Shown here one piece after another: positions 35,896 to 49,856 of a stretch of 64,000 nt of DNA. Location: contig CM033115.1 of NCBI GenBank assembly GCA_019321725.1, positions 22,392,673 through 22,456,672 of the forward strand, given 5' to 3'. Every line of letters begins with the position of its first letter. The first letter of the stretch is position 1. The position numbers were made by a program, and so were the translations under genes. This DNA is from Paulownia fortunei (Eukaryota; Streptophyta; Magnoliopsida; Lamiales; Paulowniaceae). The notes below the pieces were generated by a model. That model was given only the letters and a program-made list of their open reading frames with translations, made no database searches and was not told the DNA's origin.

Positions 35896-37214
35896 CCGCG
35901 CATTATGGATTGTAGATAAAGATTGAGTATCACGTATATCGGCAGGGGTGGGGAGTGGATTTACGGGGGTTTGGGAAGGGTATAATGGTGAATTCGTGAA
36001 GTTGTACGGACAAACGGAGATACTTGAGGAAGTTCACCGGAGAGATTTTATTTGATGTATGACTGCGGTGGGAAGGGAGGGAAGCAGCAAGTGGTTTCAT
36101 ATGTATGTACTGGTTTCTATATGTACGTACGTATTAAGGTAGGGGCCAAGTGCAATTTACTAAATTTCACTTCACCTCCCTAATTTTCATCATCTTGCAT
36201 TTTACCTCTTAGAAATATTTTAAAAACAATTTACTCCATCTATTTACATTGTTAATAACACTTTGACCCCAATAGCATTTTGAGATCAAATTTAAATAAT
36301 TATACATGTTTTCTATTATTGTATAATCACAGTATAGAAACTTTTGCTTCATTGATAAAGATACAAATAAGTGTCATTTTCTTACATTAGCCATATAACT
36401 GAAAAAACATAAAGGCATAAATCGAGTTGTATTACTAATTTGGTCTCTTGAAAAGAAATTTCTCATATTATACTTGCATAGTATATGAATATAAAAATAA
36501 TAAATAAATACTTTCATTTTTTATACATATTCTGAATTTAAAAAACAAAGTGAAATGATTAATACACGTATTATATGTATTCTGTATAATATTTAATGAA
36601 TTATATTTTATTTTAATAACTATAAATTTTATTTTAATAAATATTATAGTTATAGTATTTATATACAGCCTATAACTTACAAAAAACTATTTGTAACGTA
36701 TTAATTGAAAATTATATAAAACATAATTAAAAAAAAAAGCCTAATAAGTTATAAAGATATTAATTATTATAAAATACTAATCTCTAACTTGTGTTATAAT
36801 TATAAATTAAGTATAAATAATATATATAAAATAATTTTTGCATAACCTAAAAATAAAATAATAGATTAATGATTTCGTATATTATTTGTTTTCATATTTT
36901 TTAGACATTTTTTCTTAGTAATTTCATATAAAAAAATTATAATATAGTTGTATGTATTAAATATCAAATATTTTGTATCCTATATTTAAATAACTCGGTT
37001 TTCAATGTTCTTCTCTAAAAATAGTGGATAAATTTCAACATTTAAGTGGGAAATCAATTCAAATTATCCATAGAAATCACCCTCAAGTTAATCTAAAAGT
37101 TGAGTATTTCATTCTTCATCGATTCTTATTTCCTCCTTGGAAATATTGACCATTCAAAAATAAAGTTTTTGAGTAAGTAATTTTACAAAAAATATAATGC
37201 TAAATAATCTACTG

Positions 37215-37345
37215 ATGATTAATTTGAGCACCCTTCCCTTGTTCCATAAAATGTGGAGGTTATTTCATATTTTTCTTCGTCTATCGATAAACATGATATT
37301 TTTTTCGGCTCACTTGGCACAATTTGGGAATAATGAAAATACAAA
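37215..37345. repeat. Diverged direct repeat, copy A
   Basis: Shares with 37649-37770 the ordered phrases TTAATTTGAG, GTTCCATAAAATGTGGAGGT (TAGAGGT in copy B), an ATAAACAT segment, and GCACAATTTG followed by ATAATRAAAAT. Spacing is about 434 bp. It may be a tandem duplication or the ends of a degraded element. Confidence 0.8.
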
Positions 37346-37648
37346 ATTATAATTATTAAAATTTTTATTTTTTATTATATAATATGTCATTAATGCCTAT
37401 AAATAACTTGTGAATAATTTTTGAATTATATTTAAATATAATAAAAATCTATTAACATAGAATAGTATTTGTCAATTATCATACGAGCAAGTATAATATG
37501 TATACTATATATTTCATATAAAAAATATAAAGTATTATTTGATAATTTAGAATATGTACGAAAACAAAGATATTTTTTAATTATTCAAATATTTATTACA
37601 CTTAAATAAGTAATTTTTCAAAAATATTAAAACCCTAAAATAATATAA

Positions 37649-37770
37649 TGACGTTTAATTTGAGAACCCCTCCCCTCCTCGTTCCATAAAATGTAGAGGT
37701 TTTTGTTCCGTCTAATCTATAAACATCTCCTTTTTTTTCCCACGTCGCACAATTTGCTGATAATAAAAAT
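37649..37770. repeat. Diverged direct repeat, copy B
   Basis: Second copy of 37215-37345 in the same orientation, about 80% similar by eye. Neither copy has coding content. Confidence 0.8.
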
Positions 37771-38383
37771 ATGAAATTCATATGAATTTTAAAATTTTGA
37801 AATTCTAAGAAATAATTTTATGTTCCTGCCTACATTGATATATAGTGATTTTTAAAAGCTACGTTTGGAAAATTAAAGACACTCGCGTCTTGAGAAAATC
37901 GGGTTCAGTCTGCGGCAGAATTGTCTGAAAGTCGCTATTAGGCACCAATTTGAAAGGGAGATCAAATATGGTTGGATCAAAGAGATGACACCTCAGTTGG
38001 ACTATTGTGGAATGCAAAGCACTAGAACAAGATTCCGTCTTTTTCTTCTTCTCACACCATAACACCATTTCAATCCAGTTAGCCAAGGTACTAATATGTT
38101 ATTATTTTTCTGCAAATTTTTCCAGGACACTGACTTCCATTGAATCATTTTCTTCGTGGGTTTTCTTTCTCGTGGAAGATTTTTGTATTTTGTTTCTTTT
38201 TATACTTTGACCTGTTAAGGGAAATAGTTACTGGGGCCAATTTGGTTGACTGTTGTATGAATTTACTCGTTTTTATCTTAAATTTAGTCTTAGGAAATTT
38301 ACATAGTAGTAGCTTTCTGAATCAACTTTTCTTTTTTTTTTTTCAAAAATAAAAAATAACAAAATAAAAAAAATAGGTCAGGG

Positions 38384-39649
38384 ATGCTGGGAAATTCTTT
38401 GGCTTCTCCTCTGCTGACATTTGATTCAACAGTGCGCTTCTGCTCTTATGTAAGTCTTCATTTTTTTTTTTCTAAATCTACTAATCTTCTGTTTTGCCAT
38501 GCTCTAATTTTGCCTCGGTTTTACAGATGATATATATATTCTGGAGCAAGTTAAAATTGGAGTCTTTGAATGCTATTGTCAATATAATGATGATAATTAG
38601 CACTTAATATACACTTTCATTGAACAGATAATTTTGTGGAATTCAGCATTTCTTGAGAACTTACTGGAAAAAGTAAATTAGACTCGATTCACTCGATATT
38701 TCTTTATATCTTTTCTAGTATGCTCGAGACCTTGATGTTGTTAAATCTAGGTAGGATTCCTTTTTTTGATCAATCAAAACCGTAAACTGAATCAAACACA
38801 CATATTAACGGTTGTGTCATTATTAGGGTGTCATTTGATTAATAAAGTATTATATTTGGAGAAATTGCTTTAAGTGCTCATGCTACCTCGACTACCATTT
38901 CAAGAACTCCTACCTCAGATTTCTACCTTTCTGTTGTACAAGTTCATCTGTTTTTCTAATGCACAATTGTAAGTATATAAATTAACTAAATCGTGCTAAA
39001 ATGATACGATAATACCCTTTGTTGTTTTCTGATCAGAGCAGTTCGCTGTTTCATGCTTCTTTTGCAGCCTGATTCTGCCTCAGTAGCAACCAGCAAACTG
39101 GTCATCAATGTAAATCTTGCAATTTATGTTCCCCCAGATACCCTCTGGGGACATCGGATAACCACTTCCCCATCTAGGAATTGGGAGTTGCATTCTACTG
39201 CTCAAATTCAGGATGCAATTACTAGTGATGAAGATAAAAGAACATGGGAATCTTGTAGACAAGCTCTGTCTGCATATGGTTTTGCTAACGAGGAGGAAGA
39301 CAAAATTCTGGGCAAAGCATTTGGTCAAATTCATTCTCCTTACTGGGGTGAAGAGCGGAAAAAGGAAGTGCCCAAGTTTGAGGTAGTAAGTGAAATACTA
39401 AGTTATCTTAAGGATTTAGGCCTCACTGATGATGATCTTGGCAAGCTGCTCAAGAAATTCCCTGAGGTACTTGGATGCAGCCTAGAAAATGAACTGAAAG
39501 CAAATGTGCAGATTTTGGAAAAAGAATGGGGTATCAAAGGTAAAACACTGAGAAACCTGCTCCTTCGCAATCCCAGAGTGTTGGGTTATAATATTGATTG
39601 CAAGGGAGATTGTATGGCACAATGCACTCGCTGCTGGGCTCGGTTTTAA
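38384..39649 (+). CDS. Short mTERF-family organellar protein
   Basis: mTERF proteins are organellar nucleic-acid-binding helical-repeat proteins that control transcription, splicing or translation. Exon 1 is 38384-38449 (22 codons, MLGNSLASPLLTFDSTVRFC) and exon 2 is 39068-39649, giving 215 residues. The N-terminus looks like a transit peptide. Two mTERF-like helical units are visible: SEILSYLKDLGLTDDDLGKL followed by LKKFPEVLGCSLE, and GIKGKTLRNLLLRNPRVLGY. Only about two repeats are present instead of the usual six to eight. The protein ends in an unusual Cys-rich tail, CKGDCMAQCTRCWARF. I believe this short form with a Cys tail is conserved in plants, so truncation is not implied. The acceptor TTTTGCAG at 39067 is strong; a non-coding leader exon upstream is likely. 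Confidence 0.8.
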
Positions 39650-40532
39650 CTGCCATCATGTTCATGATTTATTCATTCCTAGATTACTATTGCATGTGTA
39701 TAGGCATTCTTAGTCGAGTCATACTCAATTTCTCGTTTGATATGGTATTTTATACCAAGCCATCTGAAGAAGAGTGTGTACACTGATACTCTGATAATCA
39801 AGTTGTATGCAGTAAATGCAGGATGAATAATGTATAAATGGTACAAGATTTTCATTAACACTAGTATTTGGCACAGATTTAAGGGACTAGATCTGTCATT
39901 TCCCCTGCAACTTGTTATATAGTTGCACAGTTATCTCTTTAACATGCAGCCATGCTTGTACACATGCTAACAATCTTTTAGCGAGAGCAATTTACGCAGA
40001 TCAATCAGCTTCCTCAATTTCAGATTAGAGGTTAAATTTAGTAATTTGATTTGTCTCTTGCAGAATAGAGAATCAATATAAACATTGGTAACAGACAATA
40101 CTGGTCAAGATAGATATATTTCTATTTTCTCCTTTATCTTCACACACTTTTGCAGTATTAGGATCCCCATTTATTGTTGACTTGTGATTGATGGTTATTG
40201 AAATCAATGATCTTGAAGTTAAATAATTGCCATTTCAGCCAAAGGTAGAGAGGTTTGGTCTCAGTTGGATGGAACTGAAAGGTTCACAATTTCTATTCAC
40301 CAGATGGCAAAACAACAGCAGTACATCAAGATACCTCACAAGGCAGCATCACTCATTTATTATCAAATTAATTAGCGGATTCTGACAGCCATAACTGTCA
40401 AAATCCAAACAAGAATTATTTGCACAGAAAAAAACCTGTCCCTCACTCTCAGTCACTCACACATAAATAATCATACTAATCCATTCCCAACATGCAAATC
40501 CAAGACTGTATATGAACAGGCAAATAACATAT
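39650..40532. other. Convergent 3' intergenic region
   Basis: Between the mTERF stop (plus) and the GASA stop (minus). Expected 3' UTRs only; no further exon in frame with the mTERF gene was found. Confidence 0.5.
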
Positions 40533-41206
40533 TCAAGGGCACTTGGGCTTATTTCCATGTGTTCTTAGCTTGGCATAGCAGGGGCAGAGGTCTTTGTTGC
40601 CATAAGTTCCCGGAGGCACACAATGGCACCTCTCACAACAGCTCCTGCATGCTCGATGGCACACATTCTTTCTTGATGACTTGCTGCATCTTCTTGAGCA
40701 TGCATAATTGCAATCTGTCATTCAAGTTTTGCATGGACAGCCAGAAAAAAATATCTATATTACAAGCCTACGATTTATGAGACAATTAATGGAAGAAAAA
40801 ATTAATTAGTTACTGATTTTTTGAGGGTGGTGTTTCTTCAGAAGGCCTCCAAAGTTTCCCCCCTCATCCTCCTGAAGCAGAAAGTTTGATGAGTGACAAA
40901 AAAGTCAGTCTTGCATAAACAAGAAGGTTTGTGATTATATACTACAAGCTTCATTTATCTTAATTATTAAACAGGGCTTTAACTACAAATAATTTACTAC
41001 CTGCGAGAGAGAATTTGCAGCTTCACTGACTGATGATACCTCTACCTCCACAAAAGCCTGAAAATGTCACAATGCACTTGAATATGACCAGAACAAATTT
41101 AAACAATGGATTTCTGTGTTAATATTTACCAAGAATGTGGAGTATTTCTAACCAAATCTACCTGTATGAATAGAATGGCTATCAGCAACATTGACAGGAG
41201 CTTCAT
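40533..41206 (-). CDS. GASA/snakin cysteine-rich secreted peptide
   Basis: Gibberellin-regulated GASA (snakin) proteins are small apoplastic peptides acting in growth, redox and defence signalling. Four exons: 41206-41162, 41057-41001, 40871-40814 and 40714-40533, spliced length 342 bp, 113 residues. Exon 1 is a signal peptide ([15 protein letters not shown]), followed by a variable acidic and Gly/His-containing propeptide. The mature domain starts near [15 protein letters not shown]. All 12 GASA cysteines are present in the family spacing, including [19 protein letters not shown] and the terminal KPKCP. Two introns in the variable part and one before the cysteine domain are typical. A TATA box lies upstream. 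Which GASA subgroup it belongs to I cannot say. Confidence 0.93.
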
Positions 41207-41298
41207 CGTTGGAGATTATTGTTGCCAAGTTACACGAATACAATACGGAATAGCCAAATTTCAAACTTGGAGTTTCTTGATTGTGGATGCTAGCTGGC

Positions 41299-41306
41299 TA
41301 TTTATA
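41299..41306 (-). promoter_or_regulatory. TATA box of the GASA gene
   Basis: On the minus strand the octamer TATAAATA lies 93 bp upstream of the GASA start codon, a typical plant distance for a short 5' UTR. No mapped start site supports it. Confidence 0.6.
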
Positions 41307-44300
41307 GAGATTCAGTTGCTTTTCCTTTTACCCTTTTTGAGGTTCACACGCAACGATCGATCTTAAGAGAATCACAGACTCTGTGTGCTCTAGGGAAAGA
41401 TCTAGCAAGTTGATGACAAACCAACCCCCACCCCCCACCCCCCCATCCCCAACTTAATTGTTGTCTTTTGGAACTTTGCATTATCACTTGTGGTAGCTTT
41501 TGCCATGGTGTGAGAACAGCTGTTGATTCCTTGGCTTTAAGGATATGTATGGACAAAGATATGGAGAGAACAAGATACATGGTCCCTTCAAAAAATTTCT
41601 TTTCTTGATCCTATTCTAGCTTGTAATGGAGGAGCAACTGGGAATGCAAGGCCATCAAGCCTGATATGGTGCTCCATGCCTAAAAGAACAAGAAAGCACA
41701 TGACTGCATGAACCAGTGTAGTGTTACTGCAAATTTGGTTGTTCTTTCACTGAATTATGTAATTACAGAAAGTAAGATCGATAATTTAGAAATTTGGTTG
41801 TCTGAAAATTTATATGGACTGGTTATGGGTGAACTTTGTTTTACAGGGACCAACTCTATAGCAGAAATTTTGATCAAATCCTATATCATTTAAAGCAGAG
41901 ACTTGCCAGATAGCTTATTCAAGAATCTGCCTCTGACCGGATAAAAATACCATTATTCACTAAAAGCACATCAGTCAGACAGTGAAAATCAAAAGTGAAA
42001 TTACTTCCCCACCCCCAACTCACACACACAGACACGTATGGATGTGTGTGTGTGTGTGTTTTCCATTGGCAACTTGCATGTATGTCTAGGTAGAAGGCTT
42101 TTAGAGTTTTTCATAGTTGCAGCTGGGGATAAGTAATCAAGCAAACAGCTAAACCTCACGTGTGTCCTGATATGCATGCACTGGATTGAAGGAAGACAGC
42201 TTAAAATGGGATAACCACAGGAATATTCAGAAAAATCAGAACCTTTGGGGCCTCTCAACAGCCAATTATTTCTTAGCACACTAAATATTATCCTTGTATA
42301 TATTTTATAAAGCCCTTTCTTTTTTTCCTTTTTTGTTTCCATTTCATCATATTTCGTTCACATCTCTTAAATTTGTGAGTGCAAATCCCATTTATCAATT
42401 CTTTTAGTTCAATCCTTTGGGGATTTCTTGATTTTAATACTCTTAATTTGAATTGCCAACTTCTGTTATGAAATGGACTGATAAATGCTAAATTAATTGA
42501 GCTAAAAACGGGCTTCTTGATTCTCAATTCTTATTTCCAAGTCTCCTCAACTTTTCACAAAATCCCACAGTAAATGTTACAAAGTATTTTTGTATATATA
42601 AATCTTTGACTCATTGAAGGGAGAGAAGAAGAAATGTTATTTATCTAATTTTACAACTTTTTTGATGCTGCAAAAGAAGTTTCACTTTGAAATTTATTTT
42701 CGAAATTAATGTTGCATCTTGTATTGCAATTCATAAGTATAGACTAAGTGTTTTCATTTCACTATAAATGCAAATATTAATAATATAAATTTATTTTTTT
42801 CACTTGTTAAGCAGTAACTCTCTGTTAATTTAAAAAGAACTAGGCCCATATATTTTCTGATTAGACACTCTAAAGCCCACATACTAATAGAAATTGGCCC
42901 ATTTTCTTGTGAAATAGTCCTCTAGTCCGGGATCACAATATATAACAGAAGAAGAAAAGAGACAAAAACAAGAGGAATAAATACACATTCTTGCCAATCC
43001 TTCAATGTATCAGTTGAGATAATAAACCTGTGCTTGAGACAGTAGAATCCCTAGAGAAGAGAATCTTGAGGCCATGATTGGACTTTGGATTTCAATGAGT
43101 AAAAGGAAAAATAATAATAATAAATAAATTACAAAAATTTGTATATTTTTTTAAAAAAATCTTTAATATTTTCCGCTAAAATTTAAATCCAAACATAGCA
43201 TGGTGATTGATTAGAGATTTATAAAATCATATGCAAAAACAGTACCAAAGTCCAGTATAGCTTGAAGTGAAGCAATGATCATTTATGGATACAACTTTCT
43301 GGCTCTTATGATAATGGCTGGCCTGCATCCTCCCACTTACAATGCAAGCAATGGCCAATAGCATATATAGAAAGGATATAGCAATGAAAGGAATTTAGAC
43401 CAAAAAAAAAAAAAAGATTAAAAAAAAAATTGGTGCCTTGAGGAGAAATAATTTGGGTTTTCTTTCAATTTGCTTGTGTCCGGTCTCAAATTCACAGTAC
43501 AAAAAAGAAAAAGAAATAGATGAGCATTGTCCTAACTTCTAATTGGACTAAATAATTGAACAAGAAAAAGACAAATGGCATATCATCAAACTATCTCTAC
43601 TGTCTCATATCTGATGAAAATGGAAGGGGAGACAACCTTTGGTTTTGTAAGGAGACAGGTCTTTATCACTCCGCCCCTAGCCTCCACCCCTACTCTAGAA
43701 CCTTTGTTAAGTCATTTTCAAGTTTAGTTAACCCCCGCCTCCCCCTCTTCCTCCTGCACACACAGCAAATCATATATATATGTATATGTCTATATTCATA
43801 TGATGAGAGGGTTGAAAAAATTGTCCAAGAATGTTAAAAGTGTGCAGACAAAGCAGCACAACTTCCTTAGTCCCACAAACCGCCCCAAAGAAAAAACCCC
43901 ACTTGCTTGGTTTACACTGTTACAGGTTTACTAAAGCAACCTGCAATCCAATCTTTCTAAGATTGCACACAACTCTTCAATAAGTGCTAATGAAATATTT
44001 TATCCTAATAACAGATCAATTTAGCAGTAATTAAGGTACAATATAATTACTGTGAAGTTAATTTGTGGGCTCTTGATTATAATCAACTGGTTTATTCGTG
44101 TTTTCCAGGCTGCTGTAAGGATCATTTTCACATAAACAAGACATATATTAACATGTTGTCGATGGTAATTGAACTTGGCCACGCCTTGTTCAGCTGTTTG
44201 GACTACAATATGCAAGACATTTGTCTCTGTAAAAATGATTGTGCTTGTTTCGTACTGTCATTTACAAACCACGATTGAATAATATTTTATAGAACCGAGC

Positions 44301-47300
44301 CTTTGTTGTTGTGTCATACAGTTCGATTGTGGCTTTGCCATTAGAGCAATTTTGGCCATATAGGCCAACATATTCGAAGACAAAACACAAGGAAATGCAA
44401 GCTAGCTTCTGCCCCTTACACAGACCTCAAGACTCTGAACTTTGCTAAGTATTCATATACGTGTTTGAAATAGGCTAGGTTGAAACATTATTTGGAGAGT
44501 ACTTTCAGTGCATGAATCTTGACCTTGAAGACTAATATTTTCAGTCACTATAATATCTTTGAAGCAGAAGTACTGTTATTGGGCATGAGTCTTTCTGAAA
44601 GGGAAGGTGCTAAAGATGCAAATCCTACAATTTAGATTGCTGAAGAAAAAAACAAGGCCTGCATATTTGTTCTGATGTATCTATTTAAATTTTGTGTTGA
44701 TATTCTATATTCTATATTCCATATCACATATATAATTAATTTTAAATGTATTTTTAAGAAAATATTTTATATGCATAGTGTGTATGTATTATATGAAATA
44801 CAAGGTATAATATAAAATTAGATCTAATTAAAAAAATCGACAACCAGGTTCAGGAATTAATGTTTCAAGTTTAAACTAGTCTTATCTTGGTTTTGTGCTT
44901 GACATAAGTTGGTACATGATGATCCTTAATTATTATGAGGGTAGCTACATACATTTTGAAGAAGCTTCTCAGATTTTAGTTGCTTCCCATGAAAAAAAAT
45001 ACACTAACCCCATTTTCCAATAATTTTTTGAATAGTTACTCATTGTAGGGTCCATCCGTCCGTCGTAATCACACTTGATATGCTAAAATATTCTCAAAAA
45101 TAAGAGGTCATTAAGCCAACATCAAAGGATTGATCTTTCTCTTCATTTAAACTAGCATATGAAGCATAGTTTGGGCATTCTCATTCCTTGTGGATTTTAT
45201 ACTCAATATTACATACATATATACATGTGTGTGTGTGTATATATATATATATATAGTAGATCTACGAAAATGGCAATATCCATCATACTACATTTCGTTC
45301 CATCACAGTATATAGATTAAAGTCCATTTTACTTTCAACCGATTGACATGTGAAAGAGTGACAATGGTCAAAAGCACTCTATGTGCTAATGAATGTTCTA
45401 CCATGGCTATAGCTATAAAAAAGGGCTCTTTCTATGAGAAAATTGCATTATTTTATTCCATACTTTAGGTTATATGCAATTGTTAATATTAATATTTTTG
45501 AATTCACGACATTCCATATCGTAACTTCAAATAATGTGCAATTTAATTCCATCATTAAATGTATAATGGAAAAAGGAGAAAATGGAGCAGATGAAAAAAG
45601 AAAAAAAAACAAAAATTATAGATTTAACTCCACGTGGACATTTTTCTAAAATATTTAATGGTAAGATCAAAATCGCCCCTTTTTTCGAGTTATGGAATGC
45701 AATATATAGTGGACTCAAAAAATATTAATATCAAAGTCACAAGTTATGAAACCAAAAATACAAGTTTTCCTTGTATTTACAATCAACTTTAACAATAGAT
45801 AATTGACCATAGACAAATGGCTAAAGGAACGTGCATGTCGCGTTCAAGAATTGACTTCAAATTAACAATTTCAGCTTCAACTTTTTTTACCACACTTGTC
45901 AAAAATTCATTCCGAAAGTGTCTTTGATTCCACTTTGCCTCACCTCACCTCACCTCTTAAAGTTGATCCCAAAATGATTAACTCTTTTGGTTAATCTTCA
46001 ACTCACACTTTGATTGCATGGTAAAATCATAATGTGCTCCTCACTGAAGATAATGACATTAAACCCATCCCAATGTTGATAATCACTATGAAAATTTCCT
46101 AAATTATTGTACAAATTATTAATTTGAAAATTAAATTTAATTACAGTGTAATTATATCCAATACGAGAAACTCGGTTAATATACTATTGACACGCATTAA
46201 GAGTGTGTGTCTTTTAAAATATATGTTTAGTATCATTTTATCTCTTCATTTTCATTCTCAATTTGTTCACTCTAAATAAAATCAAATATAAATTACATTT
46301 TTCAATATATTTTCTAAAAACACGTTATCCCAAATACCAAAAACAAAACACAAACATACATCTTAGTTATGCTTAGGTTTCATAATGGTAACATTTTTTT
46401 TTTCTTATAAGGTCCATAATTGCAGGTCGTGTACTGTTGTCTCTAGTTTAAATGTCCCTTTTTCCAGCTGAAAAGATTAATAAATCTAATCCATCCTACT
46501 TTAGTTAATCAAATCTAGTAACATGAAAAGGGGTCCAGCCCTAGTTATAGTTATATACTATAGTACTATATGACACAAAAATTGTAGACAAAGAAAACAA
46601 GAATTTATTGAAAGTGCACAAAAGGGAAAGTTGGTAGATCACACAAGATTTGTGATTATTGTTCTCACAATGAAGTGATGATTATGGGCTGATCATGTTG
46701 AGATTTCGATTTTTTTTATTAATTTTAAATTGAATTATCATATGTATTTTTGTTAAAGAAAAATTTTAAATTGTCATTTTGTAAATTAAAATTGAAATTA
46801 CGATTTTGTGTGTTTTTGGGATGGTTTGGCGCCTTTTGTGATTTTTGAGCTGGTTTACTATAACAGTTAAATAAACAAAAAAAGTTTAATTATATGTGTG
46901 CATACTCCAATATAAAAATAATTTTAAAGTTTTATACTATATAAATTGACTTCACTTGAAAAGAATATATAATTGTATCATTTTCTTTTCATATTTATGT
47001 AAATATGTAACTGTTCTTGTTCACATATTTATTTTACAATAATTCAGAAATACTATCCTGGAGTAATACAGAAGGTAGTGCATAATCCAAAGACCTAAAC
47101 TTTGAACTTATTAAAGCTATAAATTAGACCAAATTGCATTACAAAACTTATTTGATACTTTAACATAATAATAAAGTAGTCAGTGGAACCATTGAACCTG
47201 ATTTTTCAGTAAAAAAAATAAAATCTATCTAATAAATTTGAATTTAATAACGTGTAATTCGACAAATTTTCAAACTTCATGATCAGCCCTAATAATGATT

Positions 47301-47608
47301 TCTTAGCATTGATTGGTTGGAGTCATTGGTGTGTCTTAATTAATACAGAGCTAAATTGAAAATTGATATATTACCATCAAAATTAAGAAATAATAATTTT
47401 TTTTTAAAAAAAAACCTAAGGATTTCGTACGATTTTTTTTGAGTTTAATAATTAAAGAAAAAGAAACTTTCCGACAAACCAATCTTCCAACGAGAAATTA
47501 TGGTAACAACCACATTTGTCATTTTGTCAATTAGTATTTCATAATTAATCTTCAATAATTTTGCTAATCACTACCATATGTAATAATGGTGATAAATATC
47601 AATTCTAA

Positions 47609-47624
47609 CCCCCCCCCCCCCCCC
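47609..47624. repeat. Poly-C run
   Basis: Sixteen consecutive C bases in intergenic DNA; a likely place for length error in sequencing. Confidence 0.95.
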
Positions 47625-47857
47625 TCATGGACCATATTACCATTATTACCTCATCCTTTCTTCTTTTCTCCATTTTTTTCTTTTAATTTTCTTTTTTAGC
47701 TGTCAACATCAAGTCCTAGATGAAGAAAATGATGCTGGTGGGTGAAAATTACTTGTAAACCCCCAAATCAGTAATCATATCAAAACCACCCATGGATTAT
47801 TTGTATCAATCTTCACAAGGGAGTGGCCGCAATGTTTTTCCCACTTTCTTTTTCTTA

Positions 47858-47880
47858 ATATATATATATATATATATATA
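47858..47880. repeat. (TA)n microsatellite
   Basis: Perfect TA run of about 11 units in intergenic DNA. Confidence 0.95.
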
Positions 47881-49815
47881 GTTAATAATTTTAGATTACT
47901 ACTCTAATTTAATTTCTCTTTTCTAAATAATCTTGGACATTAAAAATATGTTCTTTTTCTGAATACTTTAAATTAAGGAGGTATTAAATCTGGCTAATTT
48001 TTAATATTGGCTGTTATGTGGTTCGGATTTTGCTTGTATATTTTATCAAGTTCTTTTTGTCTCAAGTCTTCCACATTCCATGTGTGTGGCCCCAGTTAAA
48101 TACAAGTGTTTCTTTTAATTATTTTTTAATACGAAGAGAAATCGCAATTTTTTTCTTTTTCTTTTTATTTTGTTTTGGTCTTGTCTTATAACATACTCAA
48201 GGGTTCATCTTAAAATTTTAAAGGACATAATATTATAATGAGAAAGTATTCAATACCCAAAAAGTACACATATTTTTTTCCAAGTGTACCATTTTTTTAT
48301 TTTTTTTTTTGTACATATAATTGTCTTCCACTCTTTCTTTTCTCATATATATAATTTAAAGCCAATGACATAGAATGTTCTTGAGATTGGGACCAAAAGT
48401 CCAGCTGATGAAATAATATATATTACTGCAGAAATCAACTGTGTTTTTTGGCATCACATTGTCTGGTTGTACTGACAGCAGATATTATATATGGTCCCTT
48501 TTCTGTCCCCTCCCCCAAGTTAAAACTGCGATACAATGGCATTAATGTAAATAAACAACTTGAATTGTGAAATGTGAAATTAACCTAACTAATTGTATTA
48601 TATGCAATAAATAAATAAACTAATTACAACAATTGTAATTAATAAATTTATGTATTCAAATTATTTTGTGATAATTAATTATGTATGTATGGATTTGGAT
48701 ATAAGAGAGGGATAATAAAAATGACCTCTAGAGATTTTGGTTGATGATGTGGGTGAAAACAACATATCAATTCACAACTCTCGTTAGCGCGTTGCCTTCA
48801 TCAATCCCTCGATTAAATAGGTTCACTTTATAGTTTCAAGTTTATCAATCCCTTGATTAAATTTGGGCAAAAAGATTTGTTTTTCCTCTTATTTTCCTGC
48901 GTGGGCTTAATATTCTATATATATATATATTTTTTTTTTATCGGGCTTAGGCTTAATTTGATTTAATTACATAATTAATTAAGAAGGGAAACCAAAGTTA
49001 GGCCCATTTAGCCACTTGAAAGAGGCTAAAGAGGATAAAAGGGCACTCAGTAATTGGTGTACACTCTATCAACGATTATTAATATATAGAGTACTGTACA
49101 ACAATTACTAATATAACATAAAAAATTATGTATTAATTCCATGACAAGTATATATATATTTATTTATTATAGAACTTAGTTTATGTTGGGATAAATTCAA
49201 GTTTATAGTAAAACTTCAAAAGTTTGAGACCACATATGATTAGATGCCCAAATTAGAGAGTGGTGCATACACATGGCGGCCGGTTATTGGTGCCAAATGT
49301 GGAAGGGCGGCGCACCAAACAGACAAGCATAGCTGGATTGTGGGGGTTGAGCTGAAACTGCACATATATTTGCACATACAGTTGTGTTTGTTGTAGTGCT
49401 TAATAATTAATATGGCAATGGGTGTGAAAAATGACAGTTAGTTAATATATAATGAAGAAAACAAACCTTAGTACACAATACAGAGGTGGAGGTGGAGGTG
49501 GAGGGTGGCGTGAAAATAAGGTGTCACGCCGTCCAAACAAACCTTTGATCCAAAATCTGCCACCCCACGCGTAATCAATACCCATTTTTACACAATATAT
49601 CTATCCATCCGTATATTACTTGCATTATATACCTTTTGTGTGTGTGTGTGTGTAGTAAGATAACTTATAAGCATTATCATTTTTGTGTTGACAGTCACAT
49701 TCAAACTGATATATACTGTTTGCATCTGCTTATCACCCACACACTATATATATACATCCCTCTCACCACCAATATTGACCAATATATACATTCATCACCC
49801 TCCCATATATACCAA

Positions 49816-49819
<4 letters not shown>

Positions 49820-49855
<36 letters not shown>
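49820..49855. repeat. (CT)n microsatellite upstream of the NAC gene
   Basis: About 18 CT units, 980 bp upstream of the VND7-like start codon. CT-rich tracts are common in plant leaders and core promoters, so it may belong to the NAC gene leader, but no transcript supports that. It gives rise to an artificial Ser-Leu frame. Confidence 0.9.

Positions 49856-49856
<1 letters not shown>

Larger units (their letters stand above)
35896..38383. other. Divergent promoter region and mTERF leader
   Basis: The left end holds the DUF616 leader and promoter (minus); the right end holds the mTERF leader (plus). A probable mTERF leader exon ends at 38087 (TTAGCCAAG then GTACTAATATG), joined to an acceptor AAATAG at about 38376. 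The middle, 36150-37850, is very AT-rich and contains a diverged direct repeat at 37215 and 37649. Confidence 0.45.

Noticed and set aside
42001..42342. Minus-strand 113-codon frame
   Set aside because: Depends on a CA repeat and ends in low-complexity sequence, with no splice support or motif.
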